Assembly (NCBI GenBank): GCA_943788835.1
Contig: CALSRU010000007.1
Coordinates: 1-60,669, forward strand
Direction: 5' to 3'
DNA from: an uncultured Pseudomonadales bacterium
GTDB taxonomy: Bacteria > Pseudomonadota > Gammaproteobacteria > Pseudomonadales > UBA7434
DNA length: 60,669 bases
The notes beneath the pieces are model-generated. The model searched no databases. It worked only from the letters and a program-made list of their open reading frames with translations, and had not been told where the DNA came from. The translations under genes and the position numbers were made by a program. Of this stretch, positions 39,825-48,555 are shown one piece after another (position 1 is the first letter of the stretch; each line of letters begins with the position of its first letter).

Positions 39825-40484
39825 ATGTACCAAAGTGGAGTAAAAGAGCGTCTAGCCCATGATGAGTGGGCGGCAGTAATGCACAAGATCGCCGCCGATC
39901 AAGATCGGAAGGCCTTCGAAAAGCTGTTCGCGCACTTCTCACCGAAGATCAAAAGTTTTTGCATGATGCTCCGTTCGCAGCATACATCGCCGCAAATGGC
40001 AGACGAACTCGTACAAGATGTCATGATTAAGGTTTGGACCAAAGCACAATATTTTAATTCCGACAAGGCGAGTGTAAGTACCTGGATTTTTACCATTGCC
40101 CGCAACTGCCGAACCGATTACCTGCGCAAACTCAAGCGCACCGAGACGCCGTTGGTAGCTGATGATCTATGGCCCATGGCCGAAGAGGAAGCACCTTTTG
40201 CCTCGCTTGAACAGCGCCGCATTGAAAAAAATATTCATCATGCGTTAACGCTGCTGCCGCCAGAGCAAGCCGAGGCGCTTAAACAAATTTACATCTCTGG
40301 CAAAACCCATGCTGAAGTAGCATCGGCTCTCGGCCTGCCGCTAGGAACGGTCAAGTCGCGTGTGAGACTAGCCATTGCAAAACTGCGCATTAGCATGGGT
40401 GAGCTATTCGCCGACGAAGCCGACGCTGAGCCAGCCGACGCAACCGGCAGCAACAAAGCGGCAGGTGCGGAGCTTGAGCCATGA
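39825..40484 (+). CDS. rpoE: ECF sigma factor, RpoE/ChrR group
   Basis: 219 residues from the ATG at 39825, which has an ideal AAAAGGAG site 5 nt upstream. A GTG at 39660 would add 55 residues of low similarity. Region 2 includes FEKLFAHFSPKIKSFCMML and VSTWIFTIARNCRTDYLRK. The region 4 helix-turn-helix reads GKTHAEVASALGLPLGTVKS. An acidic, Ala-rich tail of about 30 residues ends it. It overlaps the anti-sigma gene by 4 nt (ATGA). By family it is held inactive by ChrR and released by singlet oxygen or related photo-oxidative stress. The divergent photolyase fits that role. Confidence 0.9.
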   Translation: MYQSGVKERLAHDEWAAVMHKIAADQDRKAFEKLFAHFSPKIKSFCMMLRSQHTSPQMADELVQDVMIKVWTKAQYFNSDKASVSTWIFTIARNCRTDYLRKLKRTETPLVADDLWPMAEEEAPFASLEQRRIEKNIHHALTLLPPEQAEALKQIYISGKTHAEVASALGLPLGTVKSRVRLAIAKLRISMGELFADEADAEPADATGSNKAAGAELEP

Positions 40485-41302
40485 GCGATTCAATGAAAGA
40501 ACGAGACGCTAACAATAACTCCGCTAACCAACATACTTTAAGGTCCCCCACTATGCCGCGGCTTCACCCCGATATACACTGGCTAATCGATTACGCGGCA
40601 GGCACCCTTCCGCTATCTCACGCGTTATGCGTAGCCGCACATACTGAATACTGCAGCTCATGCCAAAGCAAGGTTCGTGAACTCAGCGCTATTGGCGGTT
40701 CGCTTATGAGCAGCGAAACAGACACTATTCACGCCGTTGAAGCCGGAGCCAGTGAACAGCTAAACGGAGACGAGTCGGAAGCACTGAACAACCTATGGGC
40801 CGCCATCGAGCAAGCAGAAGTCGCTCAGAGCGATACTGAAGTAACGAGCCCTGCGAAGCAAGCCAGCCACGCAAGCACGCCGCAGAGCGAAACCACTGCT
40901 ACGTTGCCCGCGTGTGTGAAAAAATTGGTTCCCAGCACCATGGAGCAGCTAAATTGGAAGAAACTGGGCAGACACTTAAGCGTCTCTCATTTAGCCTCAG
41001 GTGATACACAGCGAGAAGTGGCGCTGCACCGTATTCAGCCAGGTCGCGGGGTTGCTAACCACGACCACAAAGGAGAGGAAGTAACCGTGGTATTGCGCGG
41101 CAGCTTTTCCGATCAAAAAGGCATTTATCTGCCAGGAGATTTTCTGGTGATGCAGGCAGGACACAGCCACCAACCCGTTGCGAGCGGTGACATGGAATGC
41201 ATTTGCCTGTCGGTCGTAGATGCGCCCATCAAGTTTACCGGCCCAATCAATCGACTCATCAACCCCTTCCTGAAAATTCACCCTTCGCCAGCACCAGCCT
41301 AA
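40481..41302 (+). CDS. chrR: ChrR-type zinc anti-sigma factor with cupin domain
   Basis: 273 residues. The N-terminal anti-sigma domain has zinc ligands H29, H54, C58 and C61, the same spacing as in Rhodobacter ChrR, as I recall it. A linker of about 100 residues is rich in Ser, Ala and Glu. The C-terminal cupin (about 170-250) has HDHKGEE and AGHSHQP, the metal-binding histidines and glutamate that sense singlet oxygen in the family. The start overlaps the sigma gene stop, so it is translationally coupled. The N-terminus is about 24 residues longer than usual. An internal ATG at codon 25 would give the standard length. Confidence 0.92.
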   Translation: MSDSMKERDANNNSANQHTLRSPTMPRLHPDIHWLIDYAAGTLPLSHALCVAAHTEYCSSCQSKVRELSAIGGSLMSSETDTIHAVEAGASEQLNGDESEALNNLWAAIEQAEVAQSDTEVTSPAKQASHASTPQSETTATLPACVKKLVPSTMEQLNWKKLGRHLSVSHLASGDTQREVALHRIQPGRGVANHDHKGEEVTVVLRGSFSDQKGIYLPGDFLVMQAGHSHQPVASGDMECICLSVVDAPIKFTGPINRLINPFLKIHPSPAPA

Positions 41303-41321
41303 GGCACCGACAGACCCACAG

Positions 41322-41369
41322 CTTTCTAGCCTTTCCGCCTCGAAGTTCGAGTCCTGAAAGGCTAGAAAG
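41322..41369. repeat. Perfect 14-bp inverted repeat after chrR
   Basis: Arms CTTTCTAGCCTTTC and GAAAGGCTAGAAAG flank a loop of about 20 nt that itself contains a small palindrome, CTCGAAGTTCGAG. No T-tract follows, so it is not a standard intrinsic terminator. It could be a factor-dependent or RNA-stabilising 3' structure. The rest of the 308-nt chrR-maeA gap shows nothing else recognisable. Confidence 0.75.
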
Positions 41370-41610
41370 GTAGCGCCGTCCTCAGGGCTATCGCCAAACG
41401 CCCTCCACCGTAGTTCCAATCGATATCTCAGCGACAGGTGGGATTTTTCACTTCATACGCGCAAGCCACTTGAGTAAACTGTGGCAGCAATAAATTACGA
41501 TTTATCGTCTCTTCTCGCATTGTCCTCCCGCTTCGTTTTGAAAACTCAACGATAGTTCGACAGCTTGCTGACGGTAGTAGAGCAACTCGCCCCTAGCAAC
41601 AGGTAAAACT

Positions 41611-43293
41611 ATGTCAAAACGCCCATTGTATTTGTCACTTGCGGGCCCCGCCCTGCTCGAAACACCGCTTTTAAACAAAGGTAATGCCTTTAGCAAAGAA
41701 GAGCGTCGCGATTTAAATATTTTAGGTCTCTTGCCCGAAGTCATTGATACGATTGATGAGCAAAAAGATCGCGCCTACCAGCAATTACATGCCTTCCACA
41801 CCGATATGGATAAGCATATTTATTTGCGCAATATTCAAGACACCAATGAAACACTTTATTACCGCTTGGTGATTGAGCATCTCGAAGAGATCATGCCCAT
41901 TATCTACACACCTACGGTGGGGCAAGCATGCCAGCAGTTTTCTAAAATTTATCGTCGTCATCGCGGCCTGTTCATTTCTTATGACGACCAAAACTCTATT
42001 GACGACATGCTACAAAATGCGACCAAAAAAAATGTCAAAGTCATTGTAGTCACCGATGGCGAGCGCATTCTTGGCTTGGGCGACCAAGGCATTGGCGGCA
42101 TGGGCATCCCAATTGGCAAGCTCGCACTCTACTCAGCCTGCGGCGGCATCAGCCCCGCTTATACCCTACCAATTACGCTTGATATCGGCACCAACAACCA
42201 AGAACTCATTGACGATCCTTTATACATGGGCAGTAAACATCCACGTATTACCGGTCAAGACTACGACGATTTTCTCGAGTCCTTCATTCAATCCGTAACC
42301 AACCGCTGGCCTAACGCTCTTATTCAGTTCGAAGATTTTTCTGGCGTTAATGCAAACCGCTTACTTGATCGCTATCGCAAACGGATCTGCTGCTTCAACG
42401 ATGATATACAGGGCACCGCTGCAGTTACTGTAGGTACTTTGTTAGCTGCATGCAAAGCGAAAGATGAGCCACTAAAAGATCAAGTCATCACTTTTTGCGG
42501 CGCAGGCTCGGCGGGCTGCGGCATTGCAGAACAAATTGTTGCGCAAATGGTTTCTGAAGGGATTAGCGAAGCACAGGCACGCAGTCAAATATTCATGATC
42601 AATAGCCGCGGCCTCGTAGTTGATAACATGGCTGGCCTCAAAGATTTTCAACTCGGTTTTTGCCAGCCCTCCAGTGTGGTGCTGAACTGGGGCATCAGTG
42701 AAGACACGGCCAGCCTAGAGCAAACCGTTAAACATTCTAAAACGACGGTACTCATTGGCGTTTCCACGGTAGCCGGGCTGTTTACGCAAGAAATTGTTGA
42801 GCAGGTTTATCGCAATGCACCAAGACCAATTATATTGCCGCTGTCAAACCCCACTTCAAAAGTTGAGGCACTGCCCAAAGACATCATTGAGTGGACCGAA
42901 GGCAATGCCATTATTGCGACCGGCAGTCCGTTTGATCCGGTCAATTATCAAGGTAAAGACTATCCTATTGCGCAGTGTAACAATGCGTATATCTTTCCTG
43001 GCATTGGCTTAGGTGCGGTGGCCTGTGAAGCCAGATACATCACTAATGGTATGCTCATGGCATCCAGTTATGCGCTGGCCGAATACTCCGCCACGCACAA
43101 CCAAAACAACGAGACGCTGCTACCCAGCCTCAACGATATTCGAGCCGTTAGTCAGTTTATTGCGAAAGCGGTCTACAAGCAGGCCATTGTTGACAGAGCC
43201 GCATGGCCAACCAGCGATGAACGTATCGACCAACGCATTGAAAGAAACTTTTGGGAACCCGAATATCGCAATTATCGCCGCGCTGCGGTTTAG
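41611..43293 (+). CDS. maeA: NAD-dependent malic enzyme
   Basis: Oxidative decarboxylation of malate to pyruvate; 560 residues, close to E. coli MaeA (565). The substrate and metal block reads [13 protein letters not shown], with [18 protein letters not shown] and [13 protein letters not shown] for divalent metal and malate. The Rossmann motif is [15 protein letters not shown], and [11 protein letters not shown] is near the C-terminus. A stand-alone gene with its own downstream hairpin. It links the citric acid cycle with pyruvate supply. Confidence 0.96.
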   Translation: MSKRPLYLSLAGPALLETPLLNKGNAFSKEERRDLNILGLLPEVIDTIDEQKDRAYQQLHAFHTDMDKHIYLRNIQDTNETLYYRLVIEHLEEIMPIIYTPTVGQACQQFSKIYRRHRGLFISYDDQNSIDDMLQNATKKNVKVIVVTDGERILGLGDQGIGGMGIPIGKLALYSACGGISPAYTLPITLDIGTNNQELIDDPLYMGSKHPRITGQDYDDFLESFIQSVTNRWPNALIQFEDFSGVNANRLLDRYRKRICCFNDDIQGTAAVTVGTLLAACKAKDEPLKDQVITFCGAGSAGCGIAEQIVAQMVSEGISEAQARSQIFMINSRGLVVDNMAGLKDFQLGFCQPSSVVLNWGISEDTASLEQTVKHSKTTVLIGVSTVAGLFTQEIVEQVYRNAPRPIILPLSNPTSKVEALPKDIIEWTEGNAIIATGSPFDPVNYQGKDYPIAQCNNAYIFPGIGLGAVACEARYITNGMLMASSYALAEYSATHNQNNETLLPSLNDIRAVSQFIAKAVYKQAIVDRAAWPTSDERIDQRIERNFWEPEYRNYRRAAV

Positions 43294-43301
43294 TTATACT
43301 T

Positions 43302-43391
43302 AGTTAAGCAGTACTCAGTTAAACAGTACTCAGTTAAGCAATACTCAGTTAAGCAATACTCAGTTTAGTCATGCCCAGTTAAGTCATACGC
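43302..43391. repeat. Six 15-bp tandem repeats after maeA
   Basis: Unit AGTTAAGCAATACTC repeated six times in register at 43302, 43317, 43332, 43347, 43362 and 43377; the last two copies diverge. It starts 8 nt after the maeA stop and runs up to a hairpin. A likely slippage-prone minisatellite with no coding role. Confidence 0.88.
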
Positions 43392-43409
43392 ACGTTTTAA
43401 TGTGCGTTT
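43388..43409 (+). terminator. Possible terminator of maeA
   Basis: A 6-bp stem (ACGCAC...GTGCGT) followed by only three T residues. A modest hairpin that could end maeA transcription. Confidence 0.4.
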
Positions 43410-43437
43410 GCACCGCCATAACTCGTTAAGAGGCCTT

Positions 43438-44982
43438 ATGTCGTTAACGCAGCTCGCCTATCGTGCATTAGACACGATAGAGCGCTTAGGCAATCGCCTA
43501 CCTCACCCCGCACTGCTCTTTATGGGCCTAGCGGCCACTGTGATTGTGCTGTCATGGGTGATGTCGTCGCTCGATGTCGCTGCCGTTCACCCTATCAACG
43601 AACAAACGTACACCGTAGTCAGCTTGATGAACGGCGCGGGGCTGCGACGCATTCTCGGCGAAGCGGTCAGCAACTTTACCCACTTTGCACCGGTGGGTGT
43701 GGTGCTCGTTATCATGATGGGCATTGGCGTCGCTGAACACTCTGGATTGATTGCCTGTGTATTGCGCAGCATTGTTAAACGCACTTCACAACCCCTACTT
43801 GCCTACGTCACTGCATTTGCAGGGGTGATGTCGAGTATTGGCGCCGACGTGGGTTATGTTGTTCTCATACCCATAGCGGCATTGCTTTATCAAGCGTTCG
43901 ACCGCCCTGCACTGGCCGGTATTGCCGTGGCATTTGCCGGCGTATCGGCCGGCTTTAGCGCCAACCTGCTCATTGGCCCGGTGGATGTGATGCTCGCCGG
44001 CATCTCCACCGAAGCGGCGCATTTAATTGATGCATCGGCCGAAGTCACTGCCACCGACAATTATTATTTTATTATTGTTTCAACGGTACTCATTACCTTA
44101 GTAGCAGGATGGGTCAGCAATCATGTGGTGGAGCCGCGCCTTGCTCAGCAAAAAGACCGGCAACAAGATCAGCCCGATGCAGGCTCAAACTCAAACACCA
44201 ATGCAGATACGCTTACTCAACAACATACTCACCAACATTCTCAACAACATACTGAACAGCACATCAGTCTCGCTTGGGTGGGTGGGTTTAGCGCTATCTA
44301 TTTCGCCGGTATCATTTTGCTGAGCTGGCCTGGCCTCGGTGCATTGGCAGCAACTGCCGAGAGTCGCTCACCCCTACTTGCTAATTTGGTGCCATTACTA
44401 GCCATTTATTTCGCCATGGCAGGCTATGTGTTCGGTCGTAGCAATGGGATTTATCGCTCGGCATCACAAGCTATAGACAGCATGGAAAAATCGATTGCCA
44501 CCATGGCCTATTACATCGTGCTGATGTTTTTTGCCGCGCAGTTCGTCAATTATTTTGCCTGGACCAACATCGGTACGGTAACGGCTATTGCTGGGGCCCA
44601 GTGGCTGGGCTCGTTGCAGCTCAGCCCCATTGTTTTGCTATTGGCCATTATTGCGCTATCGGCATCCATCAATTTATTGGTCGGCAGTGCCTCGGCTAAG
44701 TGGGCGCTGCTGGCGCCGGTGTTTGTGCCCATGCTTATGTTGCTGAACATTCCGCCAGAACAAACACAAATGGCCTATCGCATTGGCGATAGCACCACCA
44801 ACATCATCACACCGCTTATGCCCTACTTTGGCATTGTGCTGGCCTATGCCCAGCGCTACCAAGCCCAACTAGGCCTTGGCAACATTATCGCCATGATGCT
44901 GCCCTACTCACTGGCGTTGCTCGCCACCTGGAGCTTGCTCATTGCCATTTGGATTGCAACGGGCTTACCGCTAGGGCCTTAA
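43438..44982 (+). CDS. AbgT-family transporter
   Basis: Integral membrane protein of 514 residues from the ATG at 43438, chosen for its AAGAGG site; the upstream frame start at 43402 lacks one. It has around a dozen hydrophobic segments. The N-terminus (ALDTIERLGNRLPHPALLF) and SPLLANLVPLLAIYFAMAGY plus NLLVGSASAKWALLAPVFV are hallmarks of AbgT. Members carry p-aminobenzoyl-glutamate or export sulfonamides. The substrate here is unknown. A cytoplasmic loop near residue 255 contains an unusual Gln/His stretch (QQHTHQHSQQHTEQH). No abgA/abgB hydrolase genes are adjacent. Confidence 0.92.
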   Translation: MSLTQLAYRALDTIERLGNRLPHPALLFMGLAATVIVLSWVMSSLDVAAVHPINEQTYTVVSLMNGAGLRRILGEAVSNFTHFAPVGVVLVIMMGIGVAEHSGLIACVLRSIVKRTSQPLLAYVTAFAGVMSSIGADVGYVVLIPIAALLYQAFDRPALAGIAVAFAGVSAGFSANLLIGPVDVMLAGISTEAAHLIDASAEVTATDNYYFIIVSTVLITLVAGWVSNHVVEPRLAQQKDRQQDQPDAGSNSNTNADTLTQQHTHQHSQQHTEQHISLAWVGGFSAIYFAGIILLSWPGLGALAATAESRSPLLANLVPLLAIYFAMAGYVFGRSNGIYRSASQAIDSMEKSIATMAYYIVLMFFAAQFVNYFAWTNIGTVTAIAGAQWLGSLQLSPIVLLLAIIALSASINLLVGSASAKWALLAPVFVPMLMLLNIPPEQTQMAYRIGDSTTNIITPLMPYFGIVLAYAQRYQAQLGLGNIIAMMLPYSLALLATWSLLIAIWIATGLPLGP

Positions 44983-45099
44983 ACTCAAAGGCCTTAACCC
45001 AAAGTCCGAAAAAGCTCTTTGCTGACTTGAAGACACTCGAAAAGCATCGTTTAGATGATGCTCGGCGACCCTATGCTAGTGTCCAGACGGCGCCGGACC

Positions 45100-45927
45100 T
45101 CATGCCTTAGAAACCACCCACTCGTTATTTTCATCCAAACAGGCCTCTGATTCGTTGCTCTCTTGCAGCTTACCCTTGTTAATAATAGTAAAAGACAACA
45201 CTCGGCAAAGTCTGCCTGCCACTGAATACTCTTTCACCACGGTAATTTCGCCGCCCACAGCCGACCGTGGATTACCCCAGCGCTCAACCGATCCGACTTT
45301 CGAATTATTCAACCTCATCAATGCCGAGTCAGTTAATAGCTTGATGTCACTCGGGCTCATACTCCCAGCCGTTTTAAACACCGAACTGGACGCCCCCGAA
45401 ACCATCTTAAACGGCGCTTTAACAATACCCGTGAAGAAACCCGTTACTGCCCCCTCGCTAGCTTGCTTGCCAGCCCTACTCGCCTCTGCGATCAAACGCT
45501 CGGCTCTGTCCATGGTTGAGGGTAGCTGTTCGCGAACATTCGCAACCTCGGCAATCACCGGCGGAATGGCCTGTCGAACTTGCTCAACCTCGGCCAGTAT
45601 TGGTGGGATACTTTCGCGTGTTTTTCCTACTTCGGTGAGCACCGCCGGCAGCTCAAGGCGCAATGCCTCTACCTCTGCCAAAATCGCCGGGATCTGCTCT
45701 CGAACTTGAGCCACCTCCTCAACAATACTGGGAATAAGCGCAGTAATACTTTCAGCCTCCTGCAATACGGGCCCCATAAAGGCGGCTGCCTCATCCACCT
45801 GATCAAGAATCTCAGGTAATTCATCAACGGCTTGGATAAGCGCATAACTAAAGTAGGCAATAGCGCCTGCGAGGCAAACTAAGCTAAACGAAAAAAATAG
45901 CCGACTGTAATGTGGAGCCTTTTCCAT
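45100..45927 (-). CDS. Membrane-anchored protein with six 14-residue repeats
   Basis: 275 residues. One N-terminal membrane helix (LFFSFSLVCLAGAIAYFSYAL) is followed by a periplasmic rod. Six consecutive 14-residue units span 65-148, pattern [IL]P-x-[IV]-[LIV]-x-E-V-x-x-[VL]-R-x-x, for example IPAILAEVEALRLE. Fourteen equals two heptads, which suggests a kinked coiled coil with proline at each unit start. A C-terminal globular part includes RWGNPRSAVGGEITVVKEY and one Cys pair. I do not recognise a named family, and the function is unknown. Neighbours give no hint. Confidence 0.75.
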   Translation of the reverse strand: MEKAPHYSRLFFSFSLVCLAGAIAYFSYALIQAVDELPEILDQVDEAAAFMGPVLQEAESITALIPSIVEEVAQVREQIPAILAEVEALRLELPAVLTEVGKTRESIPPILAEVEQVRQAIPPVIAEVANVREQLPSTMDRAERLIAEASRAGKQASEGAVTGFFTGIVKAPFKMVSGASSSVFKTAGSMSPSDIKLLTDSALMRLNNSKVGSVERWGNPRSAVGGEITVVKEYSVAGRLCRVLSFTIINKGKLQESNESEACLDENNEWVVSKA

Positions 45928-46212
45928 AAGGTGGTACCCAAAGGTGACGAATTATTGTTTAGGGCGATTTAATCATAGGCCCATGTCAGATGGCTAGCTT
46001 ACCATTTAACGCGCAGCACCTCGCATCAATCCTTTAGCGAGCTGACTGATTTTTCGCAAGCAAACCCGTTACCAATAACCGAACCTAAATAATACGTTGT
46101 TTAAGACTCTCTAACGCGTGCTCTAGCACTGCCCCGTTTCATTGCCTATGTCTTTACGTATGGCCATGCACTACAATCGGTTTACATTTTTTTATTGCCT
46201 TAAAGGTTCACC

Positions 46213-46726
46213 ATGTCTTTATCCATGCACCAGTGTTCAATGCCCGTTTTTATTCATAGCCTAAACAATCTTGCCGCTCTACTTAAAAAAGGTGAGGCGC
46301 ACTTTGAGAAAGAAGGGCTTGATGGCTCTGAATTAATTAACGCTCGGCTTCACCCCAACATGCATCCTTTATCGCGCCAAGTACAAATTGCCTGCGATGT
46401 AGCAAAGGGAGCGGGTGCTCGTATTAGTGGCATTGAAGCACCCAAATACGATGACACCGAAAGCACGTTTGCCGAGCTTTACACACGCATCGACAACACC
46501 CTTGATTTTTTAAGTGCCCTACCGGCTAAAGACAATTAACGACACCGAAGACAAAGAGATTAAAATGCAGGCTGGCCCATATGAGCTGGAATTTACCGGC
46601 AGCACCTACCTCATTAAGTGGGCGCTACCCAATCTTTATTTTCACATCTCTACCGCTTACAACATCTTGCGGCACAATGGCGTAGACATCGGAAAAATTG
46701 ATTTTCTAGGCCCTATCAATTCATAG
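46213..46726 (+). pseudogene. DUF1993 gene split by a frameshift
   Basis: The first frame (46213-46539) encodes MSLSMHQCSMPVFIHSLNNL to LDFLSALPAKDN, the N-terminal two-thirds of a DUF1993 protein. The rest continues in the +1 frame from about 46525 to 46726: INDTEDKEIKMQAGPYELEF, then FHISTAYNILRHNGVDIG. Together they give the usual length of about 170 residues. A single-base error around 46520-46530 joins them. The sequence is otherwise well conserved, so this is either a very recent mutation or a sequencing error. Function unknown; the fold is a DinB-like helical bundle. Confidence 0.85.
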
Positions 46727-46748
46727 TGCGATTGTTCATAAAATAATA

Positions 46749-46861
46749 GAACGCGGTGGTTCTCACCCTCTCAATCGCACCCATAAAAAAACCCGCAAAC
46801 GCGGGCTTTAATATTTGGTACCTAGTGGATTGATCACTTCAGCCTAAGGGCTGTAGTGACC
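46749..46861. repeat. Truncated, displaced copy of the 168-bp tRNA-Val repeat
   Basis: Matches the tandem array at 47885-48388 from GAACGCGGTGG through the terminator hairpin and on to GGGCTGTAGTGAC. The tRNA-derived segment reads GGTACCTAGTGGATT, with GACCG altered. Sequence right after it includes AAAATGCACAGCA, an inverted piece of the array unit. The rest of the 329-nt gap before the PEP-CTERM gene holds only that gene's terminator. Confidence 0.85.
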
Positions 46862-46965
46862 GTACTAGGGACACACACCGCCTCCATTTTCAAAATGCAC
46901 AGCAACATCGAGGGCTTGCTTATAAATCGGTAAATGCTCGTAACGCGCCATGCTCAACACCTCAC

Positions 46966-46997
46966 AAAAAAAAACCTGCGGGGGGAAACCCCCCGCA
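46966..46997 (-). terminator. Intrinsic terminator of the PEP-CTERM gene
   Basis: On the minus strand a stem of TGCGGGGGG with CCCCCCGCA is followed by nine T residues. A strong terminator, 60-90 nt after the 47056-47694 stop. Confidence 0.88.
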
Positions 46998-47055
46998 CAC
47001 CCAAATCACTGCGTGATTTAAATTAACAAATCATTCAAATCAGCAAAGCAGCGAA

Positions 47056-47694
47056 TTAGCGATGTCTGCGCTTCACCCCTACCAATCCTAACAACGCCGT
47101 GCCAAATAACCACGCCGCCGCAGGAACAGGTACCGAACTGACATCGCCCGCGCGGACTGCCCAACTATAGTAACTAAAATTCTTGGTGAGGTAGTCCTGG
47201 CTGCCATCACCGGTACTGAAGGCCCAGGCGAGAAAGTTAAAAGTATTAGGCACATACTCCTCGCCGTACCAATAAAACCAAGACTGCACGTTCAAGAAAC
47301 TCTCTGTGCCACCACCGAGCGTCGCATCGGTAAAGCTCACATTGCCTGATATTGAAGTTCCTGCCGTATAGCCCAGGTTGTTGTAAAACATATGGCCCAA
47401 TTCGCCGGTGGTGACGTTATAACCGGAAGCCGGGGCATTGCCTGCTGAAGCTAAACGCCAGTCGTCAAAACCGCCGTAGCTGAGTTGATCAGCCCAGGTA
47501 TTAGCATCGGCCCAAGTCATTCGACCATCCGCATCGTAGCCGGTGGTTTGCGCGTAATTCGCATCCTGCATCCAAGTAATATCCAGCACATCATCATAGA
47601 TAAGGCCATTGCCTCGATCGTACAATGCAGCATGAGAAGATGAGCTAACAACAACAAACAGACACGCCACTAAGCGCAGTAGAAAAGGTTTCAT
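47056..47694 (-). CDS. PEP-CTERM-type exported protein with DUF1566-like domain
   Basis: 212 residues. A signal peptide (LLRLVACLFVVVSSSSHAA) is followed by a domain with DRGNGLIYDDVLDITWMQDA and FDDWRLAS, the DUF1566-type pattern. The C-terminus reads VPVPAAAWLFGTALLGLVGV and then KRRHR. That is a VPxPA-type PEP-CTERM sorting signal, which an exosortase would cleave. Such proteins usually accompany exopolysaccharide loci, and one begins at the right edge of this window. It sits between a truncated repeat and a tandem array, and may have arrived by insertion between repeat copies. Confidence 0.85.
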   Translation of the reverse strand: MKPFLLRLVACLFVVVSSSSHAALYDRGNGLIYDDVLDITWMQDANYAQTTGYDADGRMTWADANTWADQLSYGGFDDWRLASAGNAPASGYNVTTGELGHMFYNNLGYTAGTSISGNVSFTDATLGGGTESFLNVQSWFYWYGEEYVPNTFNFLAWAFSTGDGSQDYLTKNFSYYSWAVRAGDVSSVPVPAAAWLFGTALLGLVGVKRRHR

Positions 47695-47835
47695 TTTAAT
47701 TCTCCAGGTTTTTTTTCGTTATCCATGTAGCCATCGGGGGAGATGACTGCCAAATTTGAATTATTCTGCGAATTTACCAAGCGGCTAATATATAGTCAAC
47801 TCATCAATTGTGACGGCCCGATAATTTTAGGGGTC

Positions 47836-47864
47836 TAATTTTAGGGCTCAGAGCCCTAAAATTA
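47836..47864. repeat. Perfect 14-bp palindrome
   Basis: TAATTTTAGGGCTC and its exact complement are separated by a single base, so a cruciform or long hairpin is possible. A near-copy of the left arm lies just upstream. It marks the boundary of the repeat array. Role unknown. Confidence 0.8.
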
Positions 47865-47884
47865 CAAAAGCCGGCTTTAATATT

Positions 47885-48388
47885 TGGTACGACCGAGTGG
47901 ATTGATCACTTCAGCCTAAGGGCTGTAGTGACCTGCTGCGCAGGCAGCTCGCAAGCGATCTGTCTAAAATGCTGTGCATTTTATCGAACGCGGTGCTTCT
48001 CACCCTCTCAATCGCACCCATAAAAAAACCCGCAAACGCGGGCTTTAATATTTGGTACGACCGAGTGGATTGATCACTTCAGCCTAAGGGCTGTAGTGAC
48101 CTGCTACGCAGGCAGCTCGCAAGCGATCTGTCTAAAATGCTGTGCATTTTATCGAACGCGGTGGTTCTCACCCTCTCAATCGCACCCATAAAAAAACCCG
48201 CAAACGCGGGCTTTAATATTTGGTACGACCGAGTGGATTGATCACTTCAGCCTAAGGGCTGTAGTGACCTGCTACGCAGGCAGCTCGCAAGCGATCTGTC
48301 TAAAATGCTGTGCATTTTATCGAACGCGGTGGTTCTCACCCTCTCAATCGCACCCATAAAAAAACCCGCAAACGCGGGCTTTAATATT
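47885..48388. repeat. Three 168-bp tandem repeats seeded by the tRNA-Val 3' end
   Basis: Exact period 168 bp: units start at 47885, 48053 and 48221, and the next register is the true tRNA-Val at 48389. Each starts with the last 19 nt of the tRNA (TGGTACGACCGAGTGGATT on the plus strand). A hairpin-rich segment follows (CACTTCAGCC stem, CCTGC..GCAGG stem, AAAATGC..GCATTTT stem), then the tRNA terminator (CCCGCAAACGCGGG). Copies differ by only a few bases. This is a local duplication of the tRNA tail plus terminator with extra sequence. Confidence 0.95.
48358..48381 (-). terminator. Intrinsic terminator of tRNA-Val
   Basis: Minus strand: CCCGCGTTTGCGGG stem-loop followed by seven T residues, 8 nt after the tRNA. 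Copies of it recur once in every 168-bp unit and in the displaced copy near 46785-46807. Confidence 0.85.
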
Positions 48389-48465
48389 TGGTACGACCGA
48401 GTGGATTCGAACCACCGACCCCCACCATGTCAAGGTGGTGCTCTAACCAACTGAGCTACGGTCGT
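48389..48465 (-). tRNA. tRNA-Val (GAC anticodon)
   Basis: 77 nt including encoded CCA. Acceptor ACGACCG pairs with CGGTCGT, and the discriminator is A. The D-arm has GCTCAGTTGGTTAGAGC, the anticodon loop TTGACAT in a CCACC/GGTGG stem, and the T-arm GGTTCGAATCC. All arms fold. Confidence 0.97.
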
Positions 48466-48555
48466 ACAATAACTGGGTACGTACATTGGCTAGGTAACAC
48501 GAGCCGCTGTACGGGGCGGCTATTATACGTAGCCTGCGGCTGGCCGCAATGGCAA

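Noticed and set aside
45155-45709. 184-codon plus-strand frame
   Set aside because: Antisense of the 14-residue repeat gene; its periodicity is inherited from that gene.
47885-48388. CRISPR array
   Set aside because: Units are 168 bp, contiguous and nearly identical throughout, with no repeat-spacer alternation and no cas genes.
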